Shown: positions 6,989 through 16,415 of the stretch, one piece after another
Layout: the number at the start of each line of letters is the position of its first letter
How positions within the stretch are numbered: position 1 is the first letter of the stretch
From: an uncultured Collinsella sp.
Lineage (GTDB): Bacteria > Actinomycetota > Coriobacteriia > Coriobacteriales > Coriobacteriaceae
NCBI GenBank assembly: GCA_900548265.1
Contig: URKG01000007.1
Coordinates: 1-64,000 of the forward strand
Reading direction: 5' to 3'
Length of the DNA stretch: 64,000 nt
The notes under the pieces: model-generated
What the model saw: only the letters and a program-made list of their open reading frames with translations
The model's database searches: none
Told to the model about the DNA's origin: nothing
Translations under genes and position numbers: made by a program

Positions 6989-8905
6989 GTGGGCGATATC
7001 GAGACGCTGCGCTCGGTCTTTCGTGCGTGCGCGGGTCGCCGGGTCCAACTGCTGTATGTAGCGGGGCCCGCGGGTGCCGAGGGCGCCGCCGATGCCGCGG
7101 GGCGAACGGGCAAGGGCATTATCGCGCACGCAGCCAACGACCTGTGCCGCTACTACGCTGCTCGCGAGGGCGTTCAGACCAAGATTCTGCGCGTGCCGTT
7201 CCTGTATACCGCGTTTGCCGCGCTGGAGGACCCGTTTTTGGTGCCGTTGTTCGACGCGTGCTCAACCGGATCGGTCGCTCTGCAGGGCGCGCAGGATGCG
7301 GCGTTTCCCCTGCTGTGTGCCGAGGAGCTTGCGGTGCTGGTACGCCGTATCTTCGATAGCTGGGATGGTAACTATGAGACGCTCGACGTAGCCGATACCT
7401 TCCATCACACGGCGGGTGAGGTGGGCGACGCCCTCAAGGCGCTGTTCCCCGGCCTTGCCGTTGCCTATGGCGATTCTGCCGGCTATGCCCTGCCCGTCAG
7501 CGACGTCGTTCGCGTGCGCTATGGTTGGTTTCAGCGGTACGACCTGCTGCGCGATCTTTCGACCATTCATGCGCGTTGGGATGTTGGCCGCGCAAAGAAG
7601 GTCAACCCCTTGCGCGCCGCCATCGACCGCATCCAGATGCGCGCGCTTCCTATTAAATGCCTGGAGACGGGCGTTGCCTGGGTTCTGTTCGAGGTGCTGG
7701 AGCATTTGTTCTCCCAATCGGCCCAGCTCAACGTGCTCGATTATCGCCTGCTCTACGTGGTGCTGATCGGCTCGCTGTATGGATTGGACTTTGGCCTGGT
7801 TGCGGCGCTGCTGGCGTCGGTGGGTTTGGCCGCGAGCTACTTTACTCAGTACGGCTATACCTTCCAGGGCCTGTTCTACGAGCCGTCCAACTGGCTGCCG
7901 TTTATTGCGTACTTTGTGGTGGGTGCCGTGTGCGGCTATGTGCAGCTGCGCAACAGCGAAGCCATTAGGGCGGAGCGCGATCAAAACGAGCTCGTACGCA
8001 ACCGCAATACGTTCCTTACGCAGCTCTACCACGACGCGATCGAGGACAAGCGCGCGTACAGGCGCCAGATCGTGGGTCGTCACGATAGCTTTGGCAAGAT
8101 CTTTGCCGTGACGCAGGAGCTCGACGTGCTCAACCCACGCGACATCTATCGCAAGTGCTGCGAGCTTCTGGGCGAGATCCTCGAGAACGATTCGGTGGCG
8201 ATTTACCATGTTTCGGGCGGGGCATTTGCACGCCTGGTGGCAGCAAGTCCCGCGATTGCCGAAGATGCCGCACGCTCGCTTACGCTTGAGCAGCTTGCAC
8301 CTCTTTTGGGCGACGGGGGTCGTTCAAACCTGTGGGTGAACCGCGAGCTGACGCCGGGGCTTCCCATGTTTGGATACACGATCGAGCGCGACGGGGCACC
8401 CGCCGTGTTGATCTTTGTGCGTTGTGCGGCCGAAAACCAAATGACCCTCTATTATCAAAACCTGTTCCGCATCTTGTGCGGCCTGGTCGAAAGCGCGCTG
8501 GGTCGTGCTTTTGACTATGAGGCGGTGGCGCAGGATAAACGCTGCGTTGACGGCACTTGCGTGCTCAAGCAGGCTGCCTTTGGCCAAGAGCTCGCGGCGG
8601 AGCAGGCGCTCGCAGATAGCAAGATGGGGAGTTTTTTGCTCCTGCGCGTGGTACCGGGCATGGAGCCTGTCTGCGAGCTGGTGGGCGCAATCGGGTCGGC
8701 AATCCGCGAGAGCGACGCGGCGGGCTTGGTCGACGGCGACGTGCTCTACCTGCTTATGCGCCAGGCAAAGGCGTGCGATCTGCCCATTATCCGCGAGCGC
8801 CTGAGCGCAAAGCAGATTGCGGTGGAGCCCGTCGATGGCGAGGACATCGTGGCGCTGTTGCAACACATCTCTTACACCGGTGACGGTGAGGGGGGTGCCG
8901 CTTGA
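6989..8905 (+). CDS. pelD: PelD-like cyclic-di-GMP receptor with SDR remnant
   Basis: 638 residues from GTG 6989, the first usable start after the in-frame TAA; no good ribosome site precedes it. Residues about 1-215 continue the SDR/epimerase-like domain. About 220-330 hold membrane helices (VLFEVLEHLF, YVVLIGSLYGLDFGLVAALL, WLPFIAYFVVGAVCGYV). Then come a coiled linker, a GAF domain (about 365-510) and a degenerate GGDEF domain (about 525-630). In the last, RESD at 573-576 is five residues before DGDVL, exactly where the RxxD inhibitory site sits before GGDEF. In Pseudomonas PelD that RxxD binds c-di-GMP and switches on Pel synthesis, so binding is plausible here. The stop overlaps the pelE start. 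If the upstream stop is real, NAD binding by the SDR part is lost. Confidence 0.8.
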   Translation: MGDIETLRSVFRACAGRRVQLLYVAGPAGAEGAADAAGRTGKGIIAHAANDLCRYYAAREGVQTKILRVPFLYTAFAALEDPFLVPLFDACSTGSVALQGAQDAAFPLLCAEELAVLVRRIFDSWDGNYETLDVADTFHHTAGEVGDALKALFPGLAVAYGDSAGYALPVSDVVRVRYGWFQRYDLLRDLSTIHARWDVGRAKKVNPLRAAIDRIQMRALPIKCLETGVAWVLFEVLEHLFSQSAQLNVLDYRLLYVVLIGSLYGLDFGLVAALLASVGLAASYFTQYGYTFQGLFYEPSNWLPFIAYFVVGAVCGYVQLRNSEAIRAERDQNELVRNRNTFLTQLYHDAIEDKRAYRRQIVGRHDSFGKIFAVTQELDVLNPRDIYRKCCELLGEILENDSVAIYHVSGGAFARLVAASPAIAEDAARSLTLEQLAPLLGDGGRSNLWVNRELTPGLPMFGYTIERDGAPAVLIFVRCAAENQMTLYYQNLFRILCGLVESALGRAFDYEAVAQDKRCVDGTCVLKQAAFGQELAAEQALADSKMGSFLLLRVVPGMEPVCELVGAIGSAIRESDAAGLVDGDVLYLLMRQAKACDLPIIRERLSAKQIAVEPVDGEDIVALLQHISYTGDGEGGAA

Positions 8906-9807
8906 TCTCGCTTGTCGTTGCTGCCGTCTTGCTGCTGATTCATGCGCTGGTTTGCCTGATGCTGTGGACGCTCATGAAGCTGGGCCTGCTGCCGGTGCGC
9001 GGGCATATGCTGGCTGTGATAGTGCTGGTGCCGCTGTGGGGCCCGTTGCTGGTGGTTCTGCTATCTGTCCGCAGCGCGGTGTTTTGCGAGGGGCTGAAAG
9101 AGTCTGCGCTGGAGTCGCTGCGCTTCAACGACGACCTGCATCGCAGCATCTTGGTGCACGACCGTGACGCCGATGCGGGCGTGGTCCCGCTCGAGGAGGC
9201 GCTCATCGTCAACGACCCGGCATACCGGCGCCGCCTAATGCTCTCCATGCTCACCGAGGAGCCCGACGCGTACCTGGCGCAGCTGCAGGCGGCTAAGCTT
9301 AACGACGACCTTGAGGTGGCGCACTATGCCGCGACGGCGGTGGCGCAGATCTCCAAGGAGTCCGACCTTAAACTGCAGCAGCTGGAGCGTGCCTTTAAGA
9401 CGGACCCGAGCGCGCAAAACCTCAACGAATACTGCGATTTTCTTGGTGAATACTTGGGCTCGGGCTTGGCTGAGGGGCGCGTGGCTCAGATTCAGCGCCA
9501 ACAGTACGCGCGCCTGCTTGCGCGTCGCTGCGAGCGCGAGGACGCCCTTGAGCTGCGCATTCGATATGCGACGGCGCTGGCTGATGTCGGACAGATCGAC
9601 GAGGCGCAGGCCGTGATCGACCAGCTGGTGCTCGACGTGCCCGAGGAGCAGGAGGTTTGGATGCTTTGCCTGCGCCTGGCCTTGATGCGCCGCGACGGTG
9701 ACGAGGTTCACCGTGTGATCGATGCGATTGACAGGCAACACGTGTATTTGAGCGCCGACAACCGCGAGAAGTTGGCGTTTTGGCGTGACGGGGAGGAGGC
9801 CAGATGA
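8902..9807 (+). CDS. pelE: PelE-like membrane protein with TPR-type repeats
   Basis: 301 residues from TTG 8902 overlapping the pelD stop by 4 bases. Two hydrophobic helices (about 3-25 and 33-56) are followed by a helical repeat region (about 90-300) with TPR-like pairs such as LELRIRYATALADVGQIDEA. This is the layout of PelE, the membrane partner of PelD, PelF and PelG in the Pel synthase. Sequence conservation of PelE is low, so the call rests on layout and position between pelD and the deacetylase gene. Confidence 0.7.
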   Translation: MISLVVAAVLLLIHALVCLMLWTLMKLGLLPVRGHMLAVIVLVPLWGPLLVVLLSVRSAVFCEGLKESALESLRFNDDLHRSILVHDRDADAGVVPLEEALIVNDPAYRRRLMLSMLTEEPDAYLAQLQAAKLNDDLEVAHYAATAVAQISKESDLKLQQLERAFKTDPSAQNLNEYCDFLGEYLGSGLAEGRVAQIQRQQYARLLARRCEREDALELRIRYATALADVGQIDEAQAVIDQLVLDVPEEQEVWMLCLRLALMRRDGDEVHRVIDAIDRQHVYLSADNREKLAFWRDGEEAR

Positions 9808-11684
9808 GCGTGGCGCAACATATCCGCGACCGTGCAGGCCGCTTTCGTTGGATGGGACTCCTCGTGGTGTGGGCGGTCTTTATTTCCATGGCTGCTGTGC
9901 TGCTGGTGGAGCGTGCCGGTGTGCAGTACAGTGCGGGCCAGCATAAGCTGGGGATGCTTGCCGCCAACGATGCGGTGCCGGCCTCCTCGGCAATCTTTGG
10001 CCAAAAGCCCACGTGCCTGGTCATTACCGACTCGGACCAAGATAGCGTCGATGACGTTAAAGGCCAGTTCGACCAGATTTTGCTGGACATGAAGATCGCC
10101 CATCGCGATGTTGATATTGCCACCGACGGTGCGGACGCGATCCCATCGCTCACGTCGTTTGATCGCGTGATTGTGCTTATGCCCTCGCTTGACGGACTGG
10201 GTGCGCATCTGACCGATCTGATGAGTTGGGTGAGTGCGGGCGGCTCACTCATGCTGGGCATGACGCCAGATAACTCGAACTACCTGCAGGCTATTGCTTC
10301 CAAGCTTGGGATCGAATCGGCCGGATACGACTATGCGACAGCCGAAAGTATCGTTCCGAGCGAGGACTTTATGTTGGGCGGAGGAGAGCGCTATGAGTTC
10401 TCGGATCCCTTTGATTCGTCGCTCTCGGTTTCATTGCGCGAGACGGCGCACGTATGGGCAAGGACCGGTGACACGGGCACGCCGCTCATTTGGTCTAACG
10501 ATTGCGGCAGTGGTCACACCGTGGTGTGCAACATTGGCATCTACGACAAGGTCATGCGTGGGTTCTATGCTTCGGCCATAAGCTTGCTGGGTGATGCCAC
10601 GGCCTATCCGGTCATCAACAGCGCCGTGTTCTATTTGGACGACTTTCCTAGCCCCGTGCCCTCGGGCGATGGTACTTATATCAAGCGTGACTACGGCCTT
10701 TCCATTGCCGATTTTTACACCAAGGTCTGGTGGCCCGACCTGCAAAAGCTCGCGCAAAAATACGGCATTCGCTATACCGGCGTGATGATCGAAAACTACG
10801 AGGACGCGGTCAACCAGACCGAGCCCGCGCGCCAGGCCGATACCACGCAGTTCCGTTACTTTGGCGGTATGCTGCTGCAGATGGGCGGAGAGCTGGGCTT
10901 TCACGGCTACAACCATCAGCCTCTGGCACTCAGGGACACCGATTACGGCACGTTGTACGACTACAAGACGTGGAAGAACAAGGAAACGCTTGTCGCATCG
11001 CTCAACGAGCTTATCGCTTTCCAGGACGAGGTGCTGCCCAACGCGCACGGCTCGGTCTACGTTCCGCCGTCAAATATCCTTTCGGCCCGCGCGCGTCAGC
11101 TTATCGGCACCGACGTTCCGCGCATTAAGACCATCGCCAGTACGTATTTTGAGGATGGCACCGACTTGCCCTATGTGCAGGAGTTTGGTGTGGCGAGCGA
11201 TGGCATTGTGGAGCAGCCGCGTATTGTCTCGGGCGGTATGGTCGACGATTCCTATATGCGTCTGGCCGCGGTGTCCGAGCTCAACATGCACTACGTGAGC
11301 ACGCACTTTATGCATCCGGACGACCTACTGGATCCCGATCGCGGTGCTAAGGAGGGCTGGGAGGTCTACAAGGGCGGCCTGACCGACTACCTGGAGTGGC
11401 TTACCAAGTCTGCGCCCGACCTGCGGCGCCAGACCGGTTCGGAATGCTCGGGCGCCATTCAGCGCTTTTCGTCGGTTACGGTGAGCGTGGATACCAGTGC
11501 GGATGCCTGGACGCTCAGCCTGGGCAATTTCCACGACGAGGCGTGGCTCATGTTCCGCGCCAATAATGGCGAGCCGGGTGCGGTGACGGGTGGCGAACTG
11601 ACGTACCTTACGGGCAATCTGTATCTGCTCAAGGCAAATGATAAGACCCTGACGATCGAGCGCAAGGAGGGTGGCGACAGATGA
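9804..11684 (+). CDS. pelA: DUF2194 polysaccharide deacetylase-like protein (PelA/PelDA role)
   Basis: A 626-residue protein with an N-terminal membrane anchor (about 15-38). Residues about 60-260 form a Rossmann/glutamine-amidotransferase-like module (CLVITDSDQDS, FDRVIVLMPSLDGLG). From about 275 there is a carbohydrate-esterase-4-like barrel: VFYLDDFPSPVP supplies the Asp pair and GFHGYNHQPL the His-x3-His type metal ligands. This is DUF2194, which in Gram-positive pel operons provides the deacetylase that makes Pel cationic. No glycoside-hydrolase domain like that of Pseudomonas PelA is present. It acts on the outer face of the membrane. It overlaps pelE by 4 bases and pelF by 4 bases. Confidence 0.8.
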   Translation: MSVAQHIRDRAGRFRWMGLLVVWAVFISMAAVLLVERAGVQYSAGQHKLGMLAANDAVPASSAIFGQKPTCLVITDSDQDSVDDVKGQFDQILLDMKIAHRDVDIATDGADAIPSLTSFDRVIVLMPSLDGLGAHLTDLMSWVSAGGSLMLGMTPDNSNYLQAIASKLGIESAGYDYATAESIVPSEDFMLGGGERYEFSDPFDSSLSVSLRETAHVWARTGDTGTPLIWSNDCGSGHTVVCNIGIYDKVMRGFYASAISLLGDATAYPVINSAVFYLDDFPSPVPSGDGTYIKRDYGLSIADFYTKVWWPDLQKLAQKYGIRYTGVMIENYEDAVNQTEPARQADTTQFRYFGGMLLQMGGELGFHGYNHQPLALRDTDYGTLYDYKTWKNKETLVASLNELIAFQDEVLPNAHGSVYVPPSNILSARARQLIGTDVPRIKTIASTYFEDGTDLPYVQEFGVASDGIVEQPRIVSGGMVDDSYMRLAAVSELNMHYVSTHFMHPDDLLDPDRGAKEGWEVYKGGLTDYLEWLTKSAPDLRRQTGSECSGAIQRFSSVTVSVDTSADAWTLSLGNFHDEAWLMFRANNGEPGAVTGGELTYLTGNLYLLKANDKTLTIERKEGGDR

Positions 11685-13108
11685 GAATCTGCTTGGTACT
11701 CGAGGGTTGCTACCCCTATGTGCACGGCGGCGTATCTACCTGGATGCATGGCTATATCCAGGCCATGCCCGAGCATGAGTTTGTGCTATGGGTGATTGGC
11801 GCGCATGCTGCCGACCGCGGCAAATTTGTCTACGAGCTGCCCAGCAACGTGGTCGAGGTGCACGAGGTGTTCCTGGACGATGCCCTGCGGCTTTCGGGCG
11901 AGCAACATGAAGCCAGTTTTAACGACCGCGAGCGCGAGGCGCTGCGCCGCCTGGTGTCGCTCTCCAATCCGGACTGGGACGTGCTGTTCGATATCTTCCA
12001 GCGCCGTCGCGTGCATCCGCTCTCGTTTTTGCAGAGCCGCACGTTTATGGATATCTTCCGCGACGTGTGCCTTGCCGAGTACCCCTACACGCCCTTTGCC
12101 GACGCATTCCACACCATGCGCTCTATGCTGCTGCCCGTGCTCTACCTGTTGGGCAGCGAGGTGCCGGTGGCCGATGTGTACCATGCCATCTCGACCGGCT
12201 ACGGTGGCCTGCTCGCCTGCCTGGGCTCAAGCGTTCACCATGCGCCGGTGCTGCTGACCGAGCATGGCATCTATACCCGCGAACGCGAGGAAGAGATCAT
12301 TCGCGCCGACTGGGTGGTGCCGTCGTTTAAGGACCGCTGGATCCGCTTTTTCTACCTGCTTTCGGAGGAGATCTACAGCCGCGCCTTCCGTGTGACGAGT
12401 TTGTTCCATAACGCCCGCAAGACGCAGATCGATATGGGCTGCGATGCGGGTAAATGCCTAGTCATCCCTAACGGCATCCAGTTCGACCGCTTTAAGGATA
12501 TTCCTTTAAAGCCCGATGACGGCTGGGTGGACATTGGCGCGGTGGTGCGCCTGGCTCCCATCAAGGACGTCAAGACTATGATCTATGCCTTCTTTGAGCT
12601 GCACGAGCGCCTGCCTAAGGTGCGTCTGCACATCATGGGCGGCGTGGACGACGAAGAGTACGGCGCCGAGTGCCACGCGCTGGTCGATACCCTGGGCGTG
12701 CGCGACCTGATCTTTACCGGTCGCGTCAACGTGGTCGAGTACATGGAAAAGCTCGACTTTACCATTTTGACGAGCATCTCCGAGGGCCAGCCGCTCAGCG
12801 TTCTGGAGTCGCTTGCAGCGCGCCGTCCCTGCGTGACGACCGAGGTGGGCTGCTGCCGCGAGCTACTCGAAGGCGCCCCGGGCGACGACTTTGGCGTGGC
12901 GGGTTTTGTGACGCCGCCTATGTATCGCAAGGGCTTGGCCGATGCCATGGAGCGCATGTGCGTGAGCCGTGCCCGTCGCATTGAGATGGGGGAGCGCGGG
13001 CAGCGTCGAGTTGCCACGTACTTTTTGCACGAGCAGATGCTCGCCAACTATCGCGCGCTGTACGACGAGACGGCGCGTGCGTTTAACCTGTCCAGAGAGG
13101 GGGAGTAG
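11681..13108 (+). CDS. pelF: PelF glycosyltransferase (GT4)
   Basis: A 475-residue cytoplasmic glycosyltransferase. It starts MRICLVLEGCYPYVHGGVST, the PelF hallmark with the Gly-Gly-Val acceptor loop, and has the GT-B donor site in the C-terminal half: VVRLAPIKDVKTMIYAF at about 288-304 and SISEGQPLSVLESLAARRPC at about 366-385 with the family EX7E-type glutamates. PelF uses UDP-sugars to polymerise Pel. Length matches the family (about 470-510). It overlaps the preceding gene and is 4 bases from pelG, so they are co-translated. Confidence 0.92.
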   Translation: MRICLVLEGCYPYVHGGVSTWMHGYIQAMPEHEFVLWVIGAHAADRGKFVYELPSNVVEVHEVFLDDALRLSGEQHEASFNDREREALRRLVSLSNPDWDVLFDIFQRRRVHPLSFLQSRTFMDIFRDVCLAEYPYTPFADAFHTMRSMLLPVLYLLGSEVPVADVYHAISTGYGGLLACLGSSVHHAPVLLTEHGIYTREREEEIIRADWVVPSFKDRWIRFFYLLSEEIYSRAFRVTSLFHNARKTQIDMGCDAGKCLVIPNGIQFDRFKDIPLKPDDGWVDIGAVVRLAPIKDVKTMIYAFFELHERLPKVRLHIMGGVDDEEYGAECHALVDTLGVRDLIFTGRVNVVEYMEKLDFTILTSISEGQPLSVLESLAARRPCVTTEVGCCRELLEGAPGDDFGVAGFVTPPMYRKGLADAMERMCVSRARRIEMGERGQRRVATYFLHEQMLANYRALYDETARAFNLSREGE

Positions 13109-13111
13109 CCG

Positions 13112-14656
13112 GTGGCCGGAATTGGTTTTGAGCTCAAGCGCCTGTTTAGGCGCAAAGGCCTGTTTGCCACGATGCGCGCTTACGGCTACGCCGGCATTGT
13201 GTGCACGGGTCCCATGCTGTTGGGCGTGCTGCTCCAGGTGGGTATCTTGGTGCTGTGCGGTCTGTGGGGTGTGGGCCGTGCCAACCAGGATCTGCTGGTG
13301 TGCATGGTGACCTACACACTGCTGGCCTCGCTTTTGCTCACGAGCTTTTTCTCCATGCCGGTCACGCGCTTTTTGGCTGATATGTTGTTTGCCGAGCGCG
13401 AGGACGAGATTCTGCCCTCGTTTTGGGGCTCCAACGCCATCATGCTCGTTGCGGGCACGGTGCTCTACGGTGTCTTTCTGCTGTTCTCGGGCGCCACGCT
13501 GCTGCAGGGGCTGCTATGCCTGTGGCTGTTCAACATTATGATCGTCAACTGGAACGGCATGAGTTACCTCACGGCCATCAAGGATTACCGTGGCATCCTG
13601 TGCAGCTTTGCGGCCGCCATTGGCGTGGCGTTCCTGTGCGCCCTGGCCGCGCTGGCGCTGGGACTGCCGCCGGTCGAGGGCCTGTTGGCGTCAATTGCTC
13701 TGGGCTACGGCGTCATGCTCGCCTGGGACGTGGTACTGCTGTACCGGTATTTTCCTCAGAGCGACCGCAGCCCCTGGCCCTTTTTGCAGTGGCTCGATCA
13801 GTTTATGCCGCTGGCGCTCACGGGCCTGTTAACCAATCTGGGACTCTTTGCACACCTGGTGATTATTTGGGCCGGTCCTATTGGCGTGCAGGTCAAGGGC
13901 TTGTTTTATGGTGCGCCCTACTACGATGTGCCGGCGCTCATTGCGTTTTTGACGATCCTGGTCACGACCGTCAACTTTGTGGTCTCGGTCGAGGTCAACT
14001 TCTATCCGCGCTACCGCGACTATTACAGCCTGTTCAATGACGGCGGCGTGGTAGGCGACATTGTGGTGGCCGAGGAGGAGATGCTCTCCACGCTCAACAG
14101 CGAACTGCGTTTTTGCGCTCTCAAGCAGTTGTTTGTGACCGCTGCGGTCATCTCGCTCGAGACCACGGTGCTCTCGGCTCTGCCGCTGGGCTTTAACAAC
14201 CTTATGCACGGGTATTTTCGCACGCTGTGCGTGGGCTATGGCCTGTATGCCGTGGGTAATACGGTGATGCTTATCTTGCTGTACTTTACTGACTACAAGG
14301 GGGCCGTGCTGGCCTCGGGCCTGTTTGCCGGTGTGGCCGGGCTGGCGACTGCCGTGTCGTTGCTTTTGCCGCAGCAGTTTTACGGCTTTGGCTTTTTGTT
14401 GGGTGCGGCGGTGTTTTTTATCGTGGCGCTGCTGCGGCTCGATACCTATACCGCCAACTTGCCGTATCGTATCCTGAGCCAGCAGCCCATTGTGGCAACT
14501 GACAAGACGGGCTGGTTTACCGAACTTGGCCGGGTGCTCGACCGTGTTGAGCAATGCTACGAGGACAAGCGCGCTGGCGGTGAGCCGCGCAGTGCGTTTG
14601 AACGTATGGTGGTTCGCCTGTACCAAAAACATTGGGGAGGTTCTGATGATCGATAA
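13112..14656 (+). CDS. pelG: PelG polysaccharide transporter
   Basis: A 514-residue integral membrane protein starting at GTG with MAGIGFELKRLFRRKGLF, the conserved PelG opening. Roughly twelve hydrophobic helices span 25-455, in the MOP/MATE-like flippase fold. PelG forms the export channel with PelD and PelE and works with PelF. It ends 11 bases inside the start of the CotH gene. Length agrees with PelG of other bacteria (about 450-510). Confidence 0.92.
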   Translation: MAGIGFELKRLFRRKGLFATMRAYGYAGIVCTGPMLLGVLLQVGILVLCGLWGVGRANQDLLVCMVTYTLLASLLLTSFFSMPVTRFLADMLFAEREDEILPSFWGSNAIMLVAGTVLYGVFLLFSGATLLQGLLCLWLFNIMIVNWNGMSYLTAIKDYRGILCSFAAAIGVAFLCALAALALGLPPVEGLLASIALGYGVMLAWDVVLLYRYFPQSDRSPWPFLQWLDQFMPLALTGLLTNLGLFAHLVIIWAGPIGVQVKGLFYGAPYYDVPALIAFLTILVTTVNFVVSVEVNFYPRYRDYYSLFNDGGVVGDIVVAEEEMLSTLNSELRFCALKQLFVTAAVISLETTVLSALPLGFNNLMHGYFRTLCVGYGLYAVGNTVMLILLYFTDYKGAVLASGLFAGVAGLATAVSLLLPQQFYGFGFLLGAAVFFIVALLRLDTYTANLPYRILSQQPIVATDKTGWFTELGRVLDRVEQCYEDKRAGGEPRSAFERMVVRLYQKHWGGSDDR

Positions 14657-16415
14657 GTTGATGTCTCGCCGCTGCCTGATCGAGGTGGCTGCCGGCGCGC
14701 TGTTGCTTACGGGCTGTTCGTCTCAGGACGAATCCTCGACTAAAAAGGTCAAAAAGCAGGACAAGATTAAAAAGGCTGAGGCCTCGAATAAGGCCAAACA
14801 CCTGCGCGACAAGGACGAGCTCTACGGGGTCTACGATGACTCGGGCATTGTGACCATGTACCTGACCGTCTCGCGCGGTAACAGGTCCGAGAACACCGAC
14901 CACAGCTGGGCCGAGATCAATACGTACTCGGTGTATGACTATGCCGACATGGGTGTGACGCGCTATCAGGTTATGGGCCTGCTGCAGCCGGGCGACGAAG
15001 ACGGCCCGGTGGCCGGCGAGGTTGGCTATGGCGAGGAAGCGCCCAATGCCACCGTGCAGGTGCGCGGTCAGACATCGAGCAATAACTCGCAAAAGAATTA
15101 CAAGGTGGAGCTCAAAAAGGGCAAGGGTACCTGGCGCCAACAGCGCGCGATTGCGCTCAACAAGCACATGGGCGAGGGTATGCGTTTTCGCAACAAGATG
15201 GCCTACGACCTTATCCGTGGGATTCCCCAGTTGATGGGCCTACGTACGCAGTTTGTGCATCTGTGGGTGTGCGACCAGACCGAAAAGTCCAACGACACCT
15301 TTGAGGACTACGGCCTGTTTACGCAGGTGGAGCAGCTCAATAAGACGGCGCTTAAGGCGCACGGCTTGGATAAGAACGGGCATCTGTACAAGGTGAACAG
15401 CTTCGATTTCCATCGCTGCGAGGACACCATTAAGCTTGCTGACGACCCCGACTACAACCAGGCAAACTTTGAGGGCATGCTCGAGATTAAAGGCGATTCG
15501 GACCACATCAAGCTCATCGGGATGCTCGATGCGCTCAACGACGAATCGCAAAAGATCGATGACGTGCTCGACACCTACTTTGATACCGAAAATCTGGTCT
15601 ATTGGCTGGCGTTTCAGATCCTGACGGGCAACTGCGATACGCAGAACCGTAACTGCTATCTGTACAGCCCTCTCAACTCAAATACCTGGTACTTTTTAGA
15701 TTGGGATAACGACGGCATGCTGCGTAAGCTGGAGCTTTCTCTTACCGGGTTTTCGGACTACGCGAGCTGGGAGCGCGGTGCAAGCAACTACTGGGGCAAC
15801 GTACTGTTCAATCGTGCGCTGCGCAGCAAATCGTTCCGCAGCGAGCTCGACCGCGCCGTCAAGGACCTGCGCTCGTATATGACCGAGGCACGCCTGACCA
15901 AGATGATCAAGCACTACCGCGAGGTTACTGAATCGCTGGTCTTTGCTTCGCCCGATATCGATCATCTGCCTGTCACCAAGGACCAATACGAGCAGATCGC
16001 CGCTGCGATTCCCTCCGAGATCGAGGAGAACTACAAGAGCTTTCGCGAGAGTTTTAAAAAGCCCATGCCGTTCTACATCGGCGTGCCGCAGATCGATAAC
16101 GGTAAGCTGCGTATTAACTGGGATGCGTCCTACGACTTTGAGGCGCGCGACATTCGCTACACCGTGGAGCTTGCGCGTGACTATGCCATAAGCGACGTGG
16201 TCTTTAAGGCCGAGGACGTGCTGCTTCCCGAGGTGACCTGCGATGCCCCCGATACCGGTCAGTACTTTGTGCGCGTGCGTGCCACCAACTCCGACGGCTA
16301 TACGCAAGATGCGTTTGACTACTATGTGACCGACGACGGTAAACAGTACGGCATGAAGTGTTTTTACGTGCAGGACGGCGGTAAGGTCGTGGAGGACACG
16401 TATGAGGAGGGCTAG
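14646..16415 (+). CDS. CotH-kinase-family lipoprotein
   Basis: A 589-residue protein from ATG 14646, preceded by GGGAGG and overlapping pelG by 11 bases. The N-terminus has a lipoprotein signal with lipobox LLTGC, so it should be anchored outside the membrane. Residues about 90-430 form a CotH kinase domain: VQVRGQTSSNNSQKNYKVEL, the GLFTQVEQLNK block, and WYFLDWDNDGM near 352-362, the catalytic Asp-x-Asp block. A C-terminal fibronectin-like domain (about 475-570) follows. CotH proteins phosphorylate protein targets or are linked to surface polymer assembly. Genes for CotH, VTC and DUF4956 often sit together next to exopolysaccharide loci. Confidence 0.85.
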   Translation: MIDKLMSRRCLIEVAAGALLLTGCSSQDESSTKKVKKQDKIKKAEASNKAKHLRDKDELYGVYDDSGIVTMYLTVSRGNRSENTDHSWAEINTYSVYDYADMGVTRYQVMGLLQPGDEDGPVAGEVGYGEEAPNATVQVRGQTSSNNSQKNYKVELKKGKGTWRQQRAIALNKHMGEGMRFRNKMAYDLIRGIPQLMGLRTQFVHLWVCDQTEKSNDTFEDYGLFTQVEQLNKTALKAHGLDKNGHLYKVNSFDFHRCEDTIKLADDPDYNQANFEGMLEIKGDSDHIKLIGMLDALNDESQKIDDVLDTYFDTENLVYWLAFQILTGNCDTQNRNCYLYSPLNSNTWYFLDWDNDGMLRKLELSLTGFSDYASWERGASNYWGNVLFNRALRSKSFRSELDRAVKDLRSYMTEARLTKMIKHYREVTESLVFASPDIDHLPVTKDQYEQIAAAIPSEIEENYKSFRESFKKPMPFYIGVPQIDNGKLRINWDASYDFEARDIRYTVELARDYAISDVVFKAEDVLLPEVTCDAPDTGQYFVRVRATNSDGYTQDAFDYYVTDDGKQYGMKCFYVQDGGKVVEDTYEEG

